Source of the DNA: Saccharopolyspora spinosa NRRL 18395
GTDB taxonomy: Bacteria; Actinomycetota; Actinomycetes; Mycobacteriales; Pseudonocardiaceae
DNA length: 49,957 bases
Assembly: GCF_000194155.1 (NCBI RefSeq)
Contig: NZ_GL877878.1
Span: forward strand, 1,659,597 to 1,709,553
Direction: 5' to 3'
Part shown: one piece after another, positions 25,023-33,572 of the stretch
Layout of the letters: every line of letters starts with the position of its first letter
Numbering within the stretch: the stretch's first letter is position 1
The notes under the pieces: model-generated
Databases searched by the model: none
What the model was told of the DNA's origin: nothing
Seen by the model: the letters and a program-made list of their open reading frames with translations, nothing else
Position numbers and translations under genes: made by a program

Positions 25023-25334
25023 ATGGCGTTAGCCCGATACGGGGAACTATGGTGGCGAGCGTCTCAACGGCTGGTCACGCTGCGAGAATGGCGAGCGGTT
25101 CGATCGCCTATTCTCGAGTGGACGTCAGGCGAGCTCGACGAAGTGGGAAACCCGGTGGTCAGCCGGGCGCGGCGGCGAGTTCCGCAAGGCGAGGGCGGCG
25201 GAATCGAAGGTTCGGTGCAAGAGCGGTTCGTTCGGTTACGGAATGTAGCGGAGCTTGGTCGCTGGGTAGGTGTCGGTCCTGCGGCTCAACGTCCTCTGTC
25301 GGGTTTGTTCGCGACGGATCTTCTTCTGGTGTGA
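25023..25334 (+). CDS. Possible small hypothetical protein
   Basis: ATG 25023 follows a strong GGAGGAG with good spacing and opens 103 codons ('MALARYGELWWRASQRLVTL'). The product is Arg/Trp-rich and matches no family I know. Third-position GC is lower and less regular than in the neighbouring genes, so it may be chance. The strong ribosome-binding site is the main argument for it. Confidence 0.25.
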   Translation: MALARYGELWWRASQRLVTLREWRAVRSPILEWTSGELDEVGNPVVSRARRRVPQGEGGGIEGSVQERFVRLRNVAELGRWVGVGPAAQRPLSGLFATDLLLV

Positions 25335-25556
25335 ACAACGGATCTGGTCTGTCTCGCATTGAGGCGGCCAGCCTGTGGTCACTCCGGCGCCGGAGCAAGT
25401 TGAACACGCTGTGCGTTCGCGTGATTGCCCAGCGAAGTGGGGCCTGCCCCGTACGGGTGATCTATGTGTTAGTTGCGAGCGTATCGGCCCGATGAGGCGT
25501 CACAACTATGTTGCTCGGTCGATAAGCGGACCGGGAGGAGCAGAAAGGGGAGGACA

Positions 25557-25982
25557 ATGCGTAACGATCATGTGACACTGCGTTCGACAGCTGTGTTCGA
25601 TCTGTTGGCTCCGCAGACACCGGCCGTGCCGGTCCAGGTCGAGCTGCGCTACGACACTCGGGATCCGTACGCGGTGGTGGCTGCGTTCCGCACCGGCCGC
25701 GCCGGCTGGGTCGAGTGGGTGTTCGCCCGCGACCTGCTCGCCGACGGTCTGATCGCGCACGCCGGTGAGGGCGACGTGACGATCCGCCCGGCGGTCGACG
25801 CCCCGGAGGTCGTGGCGATCGAGCTGAGCTCGCCGTCGGGCCACGCGGTGTTCGAGGCCTCGGCGCAGGAGCTGGCCGACTTCCTCGACCGCACCTACGA
25901 CGTCGTGGTGCCGGGCAACGAGAACCTGTGGGTCGACGTGGACGAGGCGCTGACCCGGCTGCTGCCCCACGACCTGGGCTGA
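25557..25982 (+). CDS. ssgB: SsgA-like (SALP) sporulation/cell-division regulator, SsgB type
   Basis: The 141-aa product matches SsgA-like proteins: 'VPVQVELRYDTRDPYAVVAA' near the N-terminus, 'WVFARDLLADGLIAHAGEGD', and the C-terminal 'EASAQELADFLDRTYDVVVP' helix. In Streptomyces SsgB recruits FtsZ to future septa in aerial hyphae; all sporulating actinomycetes have an SsgB-like member. The length and the lack of extra tail favour SsgB over other SALPs, though the exact type is an inference. ATG 25557 follows AAAGGGGAGG. It stands alone, upstream of three tRNA genes on the same strand. Confidence 0.85.
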   Translation: MRNDHVTLRSTAVFDLLAPQTPAVPVQVELRYDTRDPYAVVAAFRTGRAGWVEWVFARDLLADGLIAHAGEGDVTIRPAVDAPEVVAIELSSPSGHAVFEASAQELADFLDRTYDVVVPGNENLWVDVDEALTRLLPHDLG

Positions 25983-26123
25983 TCTGGGAGAACTTCGGCT
26001 CGGCGCGGTCTCGTTCCGGCCGGGTGGCCCCCCCTTTGATCGTGGTCGTGGGAGTGGTCTAGAGTTCACTGTGCAACGCGGCGGATGGGCCCGGAAGACC
26101 CCGGACTTCGAAGTCGCAGGCAG

Positions 26124-26196
26124 GCGGACGTAGCGCAGCTGGTAGCGCATCACCTTGCCAAGGTGAGGGTCGCGGGTTCGAATCCCGTCGTCCGCT
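26124..26196 (+). tRNA. tRNA-Gly (GCC)
   Basis: Acceptor stem GCGGACG/CGTCCGC, anticodon stem ACCTT-side loop TTGCCAA (anticodon GCC) and T arm GCGGG TTCGAAT CCCGT are all present. The discriminator is T. It is the first of three tRNA genes in a row. Confidence 0.95.
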
Positions 26197-26243
26197 CTGG
26201 ATTCTCTAGCGGTCCAGCCGACTTTGGTGTGGATGCGGAGTCC

Positions 26244-26315
26244 GGCGGAGTGGCCGAGTGGCTTAGGCAAGGGCCTGCAAAGCCCTGTACGCGGGTTCGA
26301 TTCCCGCCTCCGCCT
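26244..26315 (+). tRNA. tRNA-Cys (GCA)
   Basis: Acceptor GGCGGAG/CTCCGCC, anticodon loop CTGCAAA (anticodon GCA), and T arm GCGGG TTCGATT CCCGC fold correctly. It ends one base before tRNA-Val(GAC), so the two must be processed from one transcript. Confidence 0.95.
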
Positions 26316-26316
26316 C

Positions 26317-26391
26317 GCGCGATTAGCTCAGTGGGAGAGCGCTACCTTGACACGGTAGAGGTCACTGGTTCAATCCCAGTATCGCGCACCA
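26317..26391 (+). tRNA. tRNA-Val (GAC)
   Basis: Acceptor GCGCGAT/ATCGCGC, anticodon stem CTACC/GGTAG with loop TTGACAC (anticodon GAC), T arm ACTGG TTCAATC CCAGT, discriminator A, and encoded CCA at 26389-26391. Its sequence is close to tRNA-Val(CAC) at 24099 in the D and T arms. Confidence 0.95.
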
Positions 26392-26406
26392 TCTATATAC
26401 GCAGGT

Positions 26407-26445
26407 CACAGCCCTTGCCGGTGGTCATCACCGGCAGGGGCTGTG
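26407..26445 (+). terminator. Terminator of the tRNA operon
   Basis: CACAGCCCTTGCCGGTG (26407-26423) pairs with 26429-26445 at 16 of 17 positions plus one G-U pair, with a 5-base loop. It lies 15 bases after the CCA of tRNA-Val. Confidence 0.8.
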
Positions 26446-26974
26446 TTGCGTATGCGGTCTCGAGACGGTGATATGGCTGTGGCGCACGCCGCGATTTGAC
26501 CATTGCCTGGGGTTGGTGTCGTGGCTGTCTTGAGGGCGAGGATGTGATCGTGAGGTTCCTGCGACCGTCCAGACGAGTGCATGACCTGCCGTTTCGTCGA
26601 CGGTGTTGCTCGATTCGATCGGCGGCCGGAGCGTGTCGAGGATGTCGTGTCAGCACTCGCGACATGATCGTTTGACCGTGAACTGACCAGTTGCCGCGCC
26701 GTCGGCATGACTTATCCGTCGTTGCGCTCTTGCTGGTTGTTCCAATTCATTCGGATCTGTTGTTCGCTTGCCTTGTATTCTCCAAGGGATACCCCAGGGG
26801 CATGATCGAAGCGAATCAAGCGGTCGCCGGTTGAACCCGAACTGCGCGAGAAGATGCGCGTGGCACAGGCGATCGCGATGTTCAGCGGCCCCTCATCGCG
26901 AGCGTGGACGAACCGACCGAGCAGCGCGGAAGTCTTGCGCGGTTCCGCCGGGTCTATCCCGAACTAGGTGACTG
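26446..26974. other. Non-coding or degenerate stretch
   Basis: I find no supported gene here. Base composition is less G/C-biased than in the flanks. Short open stretches near 26820-26960 read like degraded coding sequence ('ELREKMRVAQAIAMF') but fit no family with confidence. Confidence 0.4.
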
Positions 26975-28145
26975 TCATTTCGATGCCGGTGTCGTGGGTT
27001 TCTCCTCGTCGGTGGCCCAGTCGGCGAGTTCTGGCATGGCTTTGTCGTTGATGCGCAGGCCAATGCCGGGTTCGGTGGGGAATTCGGGGTGGCCGTTGAT
27101 GACGGCGGGTTCGCCGAGAAAGAGCGGTCCAGGTGCAGTTGGGCTGGGACAGGACGACGTGCAGGGTGGCGGCGGAGTAGACGTGGGGGATGACGTCGAT
27201 GCTGGCACCGGAGGCCATTTGGCACACCCGCCGCAGTTCGGTGATGCCGCCCACCCGGTGCACATCGGGCTGGAGCACGTCGGCCGCGCCGGCGTCGATG
27301 AGGTGCTGGAAGCCGTAGCGGGTGAATTCGTGCTCCCCGGTGGCGATTGGCACTAGACCGAGGTGGCGGAGCGCGGCGTGGCCTTCGACGTCGTCGGGGA
27401 TGAGTGGTTCTTCGACCCAGCGCAGGTCGAACTCAGCCACGCCGCGCAGCATGTCGGTGGCGAACGCACGGTCCCAGCCCATGTAGGCGTCGCTCATCAA
27501 CTCGATGTCGTCGCCGATTTCGTCGCGGATGGCCTCGATGTAGCGGAGGTTGGCGAGCACGCCGCGACGGCCGTCGGCGGGTCCGTAGGGCCAGTTCGCC
27601 TTGACCCCGGTGTAGCCGCGTTCGGTGTAGTCGCGGGCCATGCGGCGGACCTCGCTGAGGTCATCGTCTGGTTGGACCTTGCTGGCGTAGGCGCGGACGG
27701 TCTTGCCGTGGTACCCGCCGAGCAACTGGTACACCGGCTGGCCGAGAGTTTTGCCGAGCGCGTCCCAGATAGCGATGTCGATCGCGCTGATCGCTTCGAT
27801 CGCGGCGCCTTTGCGTCCGTGCACAATGGACGATCGGTAGAGCTGTTCCCAGATTTGTTCGGTGGCGCGTGCGTCGAGTCCGGTCGCGATGCGTCCGAGA
27901 TGCTCGTTGAGCATGGTGGTCGCCGCGCCGATCCCGTCCTCGGCGTAGCCGATACCGGTCGTGCCGTCGGTGAGGGTGACGCGTACGACGACGATGCCTT
28001 GTGGCCAGGTGTACCAGGACCATCCGTTGCCGCGCTGCGGGAACTGGCTCATCGGGTTGGGGCCGCGGACGCTCTTCTGCTGCTGCCAGAAGTTGCCCCA
28101 CATTGACCGGGCGACATGTCGTGCTTCGACTCGGGTGATCTCCAT
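26975..28145 (-). pseudogene. Enolase-superfamily sugar-acid dehydratase (MR/MLE type), frameshifted
   Basis: ATG 28145 follows GAGGAAA. The N-terminal capping domain and barrel are intact to about 27125: 'TGVKANWPYG' (base Lys), 'LMSDAYMGWD' (metal Asp), 'WVEEPLIPDD' (metal Glu), 'ATGEHEFTRYGF' (metal Glu), and 'DVIPHVYSAAT' (catalytic His). A one-base shift near 27125 moves the C-terminal 50 codons ('LFLGEPAVINGHPEFPTEPG') into another frame ending at 26975. Family members dehydrate acid sugars such as rhamnonate, galactonate or gluconate to 2-keto-3-deoxy acids, feeding the kinase and aldolase encoded on the other strand. The in-frame extension loses the usual C-terminus, so activity is doubtful unless the lesion is a sequence error. 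The exact substrate cannot be told. Confidence 0.8.
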
Positions 28146-28186
28146 CGATTTCCTCTGCAGAACGCTGGGGGACTGACTCTGGCGCG

Positions 28187-28215
28187 TTGACAGGTTAACC
28201 CGGTCGGCCTACATT
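28187..28215 (+). promoter_or_regulatory. Promoter of the sugar-acid operon
   Basis: TTGACA (28187-28192) and TACATT (28210-28215) are spaced by 17 bases, a good vegetative-type promoter. It reads toward the dehydrogenase-kinase-aldolase operon. Transcription would start near 28221, just before the operator at 28235. Confidence 0.7.
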
Positions 28216-28234
28216 TTGCATATAGTTCATCGAT

Positions 28235-28250
28235 ATTGCAATATTTGCAA
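28235..28250. promoter_or_regulatory. TTGCAA-N3-TTGCAA operator, copy 1
   Basis: ATTGCAATATTTGCAA: two palindromic TTGCAA hexamers separated by TAT, about 14 bases downstream of the predicted transcription start. The same 16-base sequence with one change (C for T) occurs at 33477-33492 before the transporter gene. The position suggests repression, most simply by the IclR protein encoded at 32040. Confidence 0.75.
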
Positions 28251-28262
28251 CGGGAGTTGATC

Positions 28263-29301
28263 GTGGGCATCGGATCAATGCGTGCTGTGTCTTGGGCCGG
28301 TGTCGATCGACTCGAACAGCGGATGGTCCCGATCCCCGAGCTCGGCCCCGGCGAAGTTCTGATCAAGGTCTCGCGGGTGGGCATCTGCGGCTCGGACTTG
28401 GCGATCGTTCGGGGGCAGCACGCGCGTGCCCAGCCCGGAGTGATCATCGGTCATGAGTTCTGCGGAACCGTTGCCGACTCGAACGCCCCGGGTGCGCCAC
28501 CAGTAGGGAGCCAGGTCGCGGTGCGGCCACTGATCGTCTGTGCCGATCGTGGAACGGTTCCGACGTGCCGGGCTTGCGCCTCCGGGAACTCCCACGTGTG
28601 CGCAGCGCTCGGGTTGTACGGGGTGGACGAGCCGGGCGGGCTGGCCGAGTACGTCGCGGTGCGCGCCGACGCCCTCCAGCCGGTGAGTCCGAACGTTGTG
28701 CCGGAACTGACCGCACTGGCTGAACCGCTCGCGGTCGGGGTTGCGGTCGGGCGATTCCGTCGCGGTTTACGGTGCGGGGCCGATCGGTTTGCTCACTGCG
28801 TTGGTAGCCCGGTATCGCGGAGCCGGCGATGTCGTGCTTGTCGAGCCGAACGCCTGGCGGCGTGGCGTCGCGGAACGGTATCGGTTCACCGTCCTGCCTT
28901 TCGGAGCGGAAACACCCGTCGAGATCCGCAGGCGCAGCGCCGGGAACGGAGCGGACATCGTTTTCGACTCCGCGGGGCATCCCGCGGTGGCCTTACAGCT
29001 GACCGAGGCCGCGAGGATCCAGGGGACGATCATGATCGTCGGTGTCTACAAGTCGCCGCCGGCGGTGGATCTGCGCACGGTCAACTTCGCAGAGCACCAC
29101 GTGATCGGCACCCGGGTGTACGAGCGCGCGGACTTCGCAGCCGCCACCGAGTTGATCGAAACCGACGCGCTGTCGCTGTCGGACCTGCCGACCACGACCT
29201 TCCCGCTGGATGCCACAACCGACGCGTTCGCTGCGGCGGCCCAAGGTGAGGGTTGCGTGAAGGTCCTCATCGACCCATCGCAGAACAGGGGAAATGCATG
29301 A
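28263..29301 (+). pseudogene. Zinc-dependent alcohol/polyol dehydrogenase, frameshifted
   Basis: The N-terminal GroES-like part has catalytic-zinc ligands in 'VGICGSDLAI' and 'GHEFCGTVAD' and a structural-zinc Cys cluster ('CRACASGNSHVC'). Near 28745, after 'EPLAVGV', several bases seem deleted and the frame shifts. The Rossmann part follows in frame 1 ('GDSVAVYGAGPIGLLTALVA') to 29301. Relatives are sorbitol, threonine or galactitol/galactonate dehydrogenases, oxidising a sugar, polyol or sugar acid with NAD(P)+. GTG 28263 (after GGGAG) or ATG 28278 may be the start. Its stop overlaps the SDR start by ATGA, so it was the first gene of the operon. Confidence 0.8.
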
Positions 29302-30071
29302 CGAATACCGCACCGGCGCGTGGGGCGTGGGTGATTGGCGGCGGTAGCGGCATTGGGCGCGCGACCGCACTCCGGTTGGCGCGCGACGGCTACCACGTGA
29401 TCGTTTCCGGTCGATGCGAGGAGCATCTGGCCGAGACCGTCGAGAAGATCACCGAGGCTGGCGGGCACGCGGAGCCGGTCCCGGTCGACGTCACCGAGGA
29501 CGACTCGGTGACCGCCGCGCACCGGACCGTCGAAGAACGGGTGGGAACACTCGAGGTTCTGGTGTGCTCGGCGGGAACCAACGTGACGAATCGGTGGTGG
29601 TCCCAGCTCAGCAGCAAGGACTTCAGCCGGGTCGTCGACACGAACCTGAACGCGGTGACCCGGTGCGTGCTGACTGTGCTGCCGGGATTCCGTGCTGCCG
29701 GCTTCGGCCAGGTGATTGTCGTGTCGTCGTGGGCAGGATGGCGCTACATGTCTGCGGCCGGTGCCGCCTACAGCGCCAGCAAGACTGCGCTCGGTGCGCT
29801 GGTGGAAACGCTCAACGATCAGGAAGGCCGCCACGGTATCCGGGCCACGCACCTGTGCCCGGGCGAGGTCGCCACCCCGATCCTGCAGACCAGGCCGGTC
29901 CCGCCGCCGACGGAGGAGGTCGAGCGCATGCTCTCGCCCGACGACGTCGCCAAGGTGGTCGGTTCGGTCGTGGCCCTGCCCGCCAACGTCTGCGTCAATG
30001 AACTCGTCGTCACCCCGGTATGGAACCGGATGTACGTCGACACCAGCGCCTACACCCCGACTGGAGCCTGA
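29298..30071 (+). CDS. Short-chain dehydrogenase/reductase (SDR)
   Basis: The 257-aa product is a classical SDR: cofactor motif 'GGGSGIGRATALRLA' (TGxxxGIG type), 'VLVCSAGTNV' (NNAG position), catalytic Ser in 'VIVVSSWAGW' and Tyr-x-x-x-Lys in 'AYSASKTAL'. An Arg after the second strand ('VSGRCEEHL') hints at NADP(H) preference. ATG 29298 overlaps the preceding stop (ATGA) and follows AGGGGAAA. In this operon it probably oxidises or reduces a sugar acid or lactone intermediate; the substrate is unknown. It is followed after 2 bases by the hydroxyacid dehydrogenase gene. Confidence 0.85.
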   Translation: MTNTAPARGAWVIGGGSGIGRATALRLARDGYHVIVSGRCEEHLAETVEKITEAGGHAEPVPVDVTEDDSVTAAHRTVEERVGTLEVLVCSAGTNVTNRWWSQLSSKDFSRVVDTNLNAVTRCVLTVLPGFRAAGFGQVIVVSSWAGWRYMSAAGAAYSASKTALGALVETLNDQEGRHGIRATHLCPGEVATPILQTRPVPPPTEEVERMLSPDDVAKVVGSVVALPANVCVNELVVTPVWNRMYVDTSAYTPTGA

Positions 30072-30073
30072 CG

Positions 30074-31063
30074 ATGCGGGTGGCCGTCACAGACGAGAAC
30101 GTCTGGCCGTGGCTGCGCGACAGCACCGCCCTGGCCAACCAGCCGATCGAATTGGAGTACCTTCCGGGAACGGATCGCGCGGCTGTGCGCGACCGCCTTT
30201 CCGGCGCGAGCGCCTGTGTAGGGGTGTTCTTCGACGCTGAACTGGCCCGCGCGGTCGGGCCGGACTTCCGGTTGCTGCAGGTCACTGCGGCCGGAACCGA
30301 CCACATCGCGATCGACGAACTCCCCACCTCGGTCGCAGTGTGCAATGCCTATGGGCACGGCCGTTCGATCGCCGAGCACGTGCTGATGGTCCTGCTCGCA
30401 GCGCGCCGCCACCTGCTGTGGCGCGATGCGGAATTGCGCCAAGGTCGCTGGCGCACTCGGATGGTGGATCCGACCGCGCCGGTGTTCCGCAGCCTCCGGG
30501 ACAGCACGGTGGGGATCATCGGCTTCGGCCATATCGGACGGTCCATCGCGCAGCTGTGCCGGTCGGTGGGCATGCGGCCAATCGCGGTCCGGAAATCCGC
30601 GAGCAGCCGCGACGTCTCGGACCCGGACGCCGTGTGGGTGGCCGGTATGGACGCCCTCGGCGATCTGCTGGACGAATCCGATGTGCTCGTCGTGGCATGC
30701 CCGCTCACCGACGAAACCCGTGGACTCATCGCGGCACCCGAGCTCAAACGTCTCGGCTCGGCCGCGACCGTGGTCAACGTCGCTCGCGGCGCGGTTTTCA
30801 ATGAGAGCGACCTGTACGACGCCCTGCGGCAAGGGACCATCGCCAATGCCGCACTCGACGTGTGGACCACACCGGCTTCCGCGGACGTGGTCCCGCCCTC
30901 GCCGTTCCCTTTCGCCGAACTGGACAACGTCGTCATGACCCCGCACTTCTCGGCCACGGCCGACGACACGTATTCGGAACGGGCGGAGGAGGTCGTCGAG
31001 AACCTCGTGCACCTGCTCGACGGAACCCCGCTGCGAAACGTGGTCCGGGAGGCATCGCCATGA
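30074..31063 (+). CDS. D-isomer-specific 2-hydroxyacid dehydrogenase
   Basis: The 329-aa product has the NAD-binding motif 'VGIIGFGHIGRSIAQL' (GxGxxG), the catalytic Arg in 'VVNVARGAVFNESDL', a Glu/Asp region 'AALDVWTTPA', and a catalytic His in 'VVMTPHFSATAD'. Such enzymes interconvert 2-keto and D-2-hydroxy acids (glyoxylate, hydroxypyruvate or 2-ketogluconate reductases). Within this cluster it may reduce a keto sugar acid or handle a side product. ATG 30074 has GGAG 8 bases upstream. The stop overlaps the kinase start (ATGA). Confidence 0.85.
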   Translation: MRVAVTDENVWPWLRDSTALANQPIELEYLPGTDRAAVRDRLSGASACVGVFFDAELARAVGPDFRLLQVTAAGTDHIAIDELPTSVAVCNAYGHGRSIAEHVLMVLLAARRHLLWRDAELRQGRWRTRMVDPTAPVFRSLRDSTVGIIGFGHIGRSIAQLCRSVGMRPIAVRKSASSRDVSDPDAVWVAGMDALGDLLDESDVLVVACPLTDETRGLIAAPELKRLGSAATVVNVARGAVFNESDLYDALRQGTIANAALDVWTTPASADVVPPSPFPFAELDNVVMTPHFSATADDTYSERAEEVVENLVHLLDGTPLRNVVREASP

Positions 31064-32055
31064 CCACAGCGGAGAAGCTGGATCTGGTCGCCGTTGGGGA
31101 AACCATGGTGATGGTTACACCCGAGCCCGGCGGACGCCTGAACACCGGCAGCAGCTTCATCCTGCGACCTGGTGGCGCGGAGTCCAACGTCGCCGCTCTG
31201 CTCGCGAAACTCGGACACCGCAGCGCGTGGGCCAGCGCCGTCGGAACGGATCCGCTCGGCGACATCATCGTGGAGTCGCTGACCGGGCACGGCGTCGACG
31301 TCGATCTCGTCCGCCGCGACGAACGCCGCCCCACCGCGGTGTACTTCAAGGACCCGGCCCCCATCGGGACCAAGGTCTACTACTACCGGACCGGTTCGGC
31401 GGCATCGGCGATGAACACCAGCGACGTCGCTGCATGGACCCAGCGACCGGCGCGCATCGTGCACATCTCGGGGATCACTGCGGCAATCTCGGCTGACGGA
31501 ATGGACGTGGCCCGCCACGTCGTTTCCGACCGACCGTTCGGCCCGGCCCTGGTCAGCTTCGACGTCAACCACCGACCGAACCTCTGGAGGAACCACGCGG
31601 CGGAACTCCGCGCACTCGCCCAACGTAGCGACATCGTGTTTGTCGGTCGGGACGAAGCCGAAGCTCTCTGGGGCACCTCCGACGTCGACAGTGTCCGGGA
31701 CCTCCTCGACGAACCGGCCTCCCTGATCGTCAAGGACGGTGCGACCGAAGCCGTGGCGTTCACCCCGGCCGGCGTGTTCCGCGAACCATCTATCCGGACC
31801 GATGTGGTCGATGCTGTCGGGGCTGGCGATGCGTTCGCCGCCGGATGGCTCAGCGGGCTGCTCGACGATCGCGACGAGGTGACCCGAATCAGGCTTGGGC
31901 ATTATGTGGCGTCGCAGGTTCTGGCCTCGCCCTCCGACTTCGCCGAGCTGCTTCCGGCGCGAGAGATCGTTGGAATGCTGGCTAGCCTTTTCGACGAGCC
32001 GAACGGTGAAGCAGCCGACGATCCAAGGAGCGATGACCTATGTCGCAGACCGTAG
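31060..32055 (+). CDS. PfkB-family 2-keto-3-deoxy sugar acid kinase
   Basis: The 331-aa product is a PfkB/ribokinase-family kinase: 'LVAVGETMVMV' and 'RPGGAESNVAALLAKLG' at the N-terminus and the anion-hole/catalytic motif 'DAVGAGDAFAAGWLSG' near the C-terminus. 'VSFDVNHRPNLWRN' (the DxNxRxxLW box) is typical of 2-keto-3-deoxygluconate kinases, which phosphorylate KDG to KDPG. That fits the KDPG-type aldolase two genes on. The start overlaps the previous stop (ATGA), and the end overlaps the IclR gene by 16 bases. Confidence 0.88.
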   Translation: MTTAEKLDLVAVGETMVMVTPEPGGRLNTGSSFILRPGGAESNVAALLAKLGHRSAWASAVGTDPLGDIIVESLTGHGVDVDLVRRDERRPTAVYFKDPAPIGTKVYYYRTGSAASAMNTSDVAAWTQRPARIVHISGITAAISADGMDVARHVVSDRPFGPALVSFDVNHRPNLWRNHAAELRALAQRSDIVFVGRDEAEALWGTSDVDSVRDLLDEPASLIVKDGATEAVAFTPAGVFREPSIRTDVVDAVGAGDAFAAGWLSGLLDDRDEVTRIRLGHYVASQVLASPSDFAELLPAREIVGMLASLFDEPNGEAADDPRSDDLCRRP

Positions 32056-32795
32056 CGCGTGCGATCGACATCATCGGATTCGTCTCGCGCCAGCATCGTT
32101 CCCTCGGAGAGATCGCCGAACACCTCGGAGTACACAAGTCCACGGCGCTGCGTCTGCTGCAGACGCTGGAGGAGGGCGGCTTCGTCCGCCGGGTCTCCGA
32201 GGGGTACGGCATGGGCTTTCAGCTCATCGCATTGGGCCAGCTGGCGCTGGATCAGGTCGAGGCACGCTCGCTGGCGCACCCGGTCCTGCAGGAGCTCAGC
32301 GAACAATACGGGCACACCGTCCACCTCGGCGAACTGGTCGGTCACCAGATCGTCTATGTCGACAAGATCGACGGACGCGGCAGCGTCGCGATGGGCTCCC
32401 GGATCGGCCTGCCGGCGCTCGTGCACACCGCCGGTGTCGCGAAGATCATCACCGCTTACCAGGACCACGACACCCGAGCGCGCATCCTCGACGGCGTGAC
32501 CTTCGAGCGCTACACCCCCACGACCATCACCGACCTGGCCGACCTGGAAAAGGACCTCGATGTCACCCGAGACCGGGGCTGGGCCGAGGACAACGGGGAA
32601 CGCGAGGACTACATCAACTGCATCGCCCTGCCCGTGTTCGACGCACGGGGCAAAGTTACGCACGGCATCTCCATCACGGCGCTGCGCGCGGTGGCGCCGC
32701 TTGAGGAGCTGCGAGGGCACATCGACCAATTCCGGGCAGCCGCACACCGGATCTCCAAGAGCCTGGGCTGGCGAGGAGACCAATATGGACACTGA
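32040..32795 (+). CDS. IclR-family transcriptional regulator
   Basis: The 251-aa product has an N-terminal winged helix ('RSLGEIAEHLGVHKSTALRL') and an IclR effector domain ('GHTVHLGELVGHQIVYVDKI', 'ALPVFDARGKVTHGISITAL'). IclR proteins sense small acids and often repress catabolic operons; here KDG or a related keto acid is the likely inducer. The gene overlaps the kinase by 16 bases and the aldolase by 11, so it is made with the operon it is thought to control. The paired TTGCAA operators at 28235 and 33477 are its best candidate targets. Confidence 0.88.
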   Translation: MSQTVARAIDIIGFVSRQHRSLGEIAEHLGVHKSTALRLLQTLEEGGFVRRVSEGYGMGFQLIALGQLALDQVEARSLAHPVLQELSEQYGHTVHLGELVGHQIVYVDKIDGRGSVAMGSRIGLPALVHTAGVAKIITAYQDHDTRARILDGVTFERYTPTTITDLADLEKDLDVTRDRGWAEDNGEREDYINCIALPVFDARGKVTHGISITALRAVAPLEELRGHIDQFRAAAHRISKSLGWRGDQYGH

Positions 32796-33399
32796 CACCT
32801 TCTTCAAGTGTCGTCTCGATCGCAACCCGGTGCTGGGGATCTTCCGCAACCTCAGCCCGGGGCAGACCGTGGCGATGTGCGAACGTGCCTGGGACTTCGG
32901 GGTCGAACTCGTCGAAGTCCCCGTGCAGTCACCTGACGCGCTTCCCGCGCTGCGCGCAGCACTCGCCGCCGCGAAGCCACGCGGCAAACCCATCGGCGCG
33001 GGCACAGTCACCGCAGTGGATCAACTGGCCGCAGTCCATGACTTGGGCGTGGAATTCACCGTGGCCCCCGGTACGCACCCCGACGTCATCGCCGAATCAC
33101 GACGGCGCGGCCTGCCGCACCTGCCCGGCGTCGCCACCGCCACCGAGATCTCTACCGCGCTCGCAGGCGGCCTCACCTGGCTGAAAGCGTTCCCTGCCGC
33201 ACAACTAGGCCCGGATTGGATTTCCGCCCAGCTCGCACCGTTTCCCGACATCAGGTTCGTCGCGACCGGGGGAGTCGATGCATCCAACGCGGCCCACTTC
33301 CTTGCCGCAGGATGTCGCGGAGTGGCAGTCGGATCCGCACTGTCCGATCCGGACGCATTGCCGGAGCTCCGGCGTGCCGTAGCGAAAACGGAACGCTGA
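32785..33399 (+). CDS. eda: 2-keto-3-deoxy-6-phosphogluconate (KDPG) aldolase-like protein
   Basis: The 204-aa product fits the KDPG/KHG aldolase barrel: 'LVEVPVQSPDALPALRAA', 'GAGTVTAVDQLAAV' (conserved G-A-G-T-V), 'PGTHPDVIAESRRRGLPHLP' and the Schiff-base Lys in 'LTWLKAFPAAQLGPDW'. 'FVATGGVDASNAAHFLAAG' is the phosphate site. The enzyme splits KDPG (or its C4 epimer) into pyruvate and glyceraldehyde-3-phosphate, the last step of the pathway. ATG 32785 follows GAGGAGACC. Residues at the usual Glu base position ('FGVELVEVPV') are present. Confidence 0.88.
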   Translation: MDTDTFFKCRLDRNPVLGIFRNLSPGQTVAMCERAWDFGVELVEVPVQSPDALPALRAALAAAKPRGKPIGAGTVTAVDQLAAVHDLGVEFTVAPGTHPDVIAESRRRGLPHLPGVATATEISTALAGGLTWLKAFPAAQLGPDWISAQLAPFPDIRFVATGGVDASNAAHFLAAGCRGVAVGSALSDPDALPELRRAVAKTER

Positions 33400-33428
33400 C
33401 GTTCACCGATCGATTCGAGGTGGAATTC

Positions 33429-33458
33429 TTGACACCGAGGAATTCTGCGACCTAGCAT
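33429..33458 (+). promoter_or_regulatory. Promoter of the MHS transporter gene
   Basis: TTGACA (33429-33434) and TAGCAT (33453-33458) with an 18-base spacer. The shared operator lies 19 bases after the -10 box, the same layout as before the dehydrogenase operon. Confidence 0.65.
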
Positions 33459-33476
33459 TGTGATTAATGCATTCTC

Positions 33477-33492
33477 ATTGCAACATTTGCAA
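33477..33492. promoter_or_regulatory. TTGCAA-N3-TTGCAA operator, copy 2
   Basis: ATTGCAACATTTGCAA, 15 of 16 bases identical to the site at 28235-28250. It lies downstream of the predicted transcription start of the transporter, so a bound repressor would block elongation or initiation. Confidence 0.75.
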
Positions 33493-33572
33493 TGATTTCC
33501 TGTTGGGTGCTCCTATGTAGCGCCGAATCGCATTCAACGACGAACCGCAACGGCGATCAGAAAAGAGTCACC

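Larger units (their letters stand above)
24712..25556. other. Gene-poor region before the SsgA-like gene
   Basis: No protein family is recognisable in these 845 bases. Two items stand out: the palindrome GTCACATTGTGAC at 24956-24968, possibly a regulator site, and an ATG at 25023 with GGAGGAG before it that opens a 103-codon frame of weak coding character. The rest may be the regulatory region of the SsgA-like gene. Confidence 0.4.
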
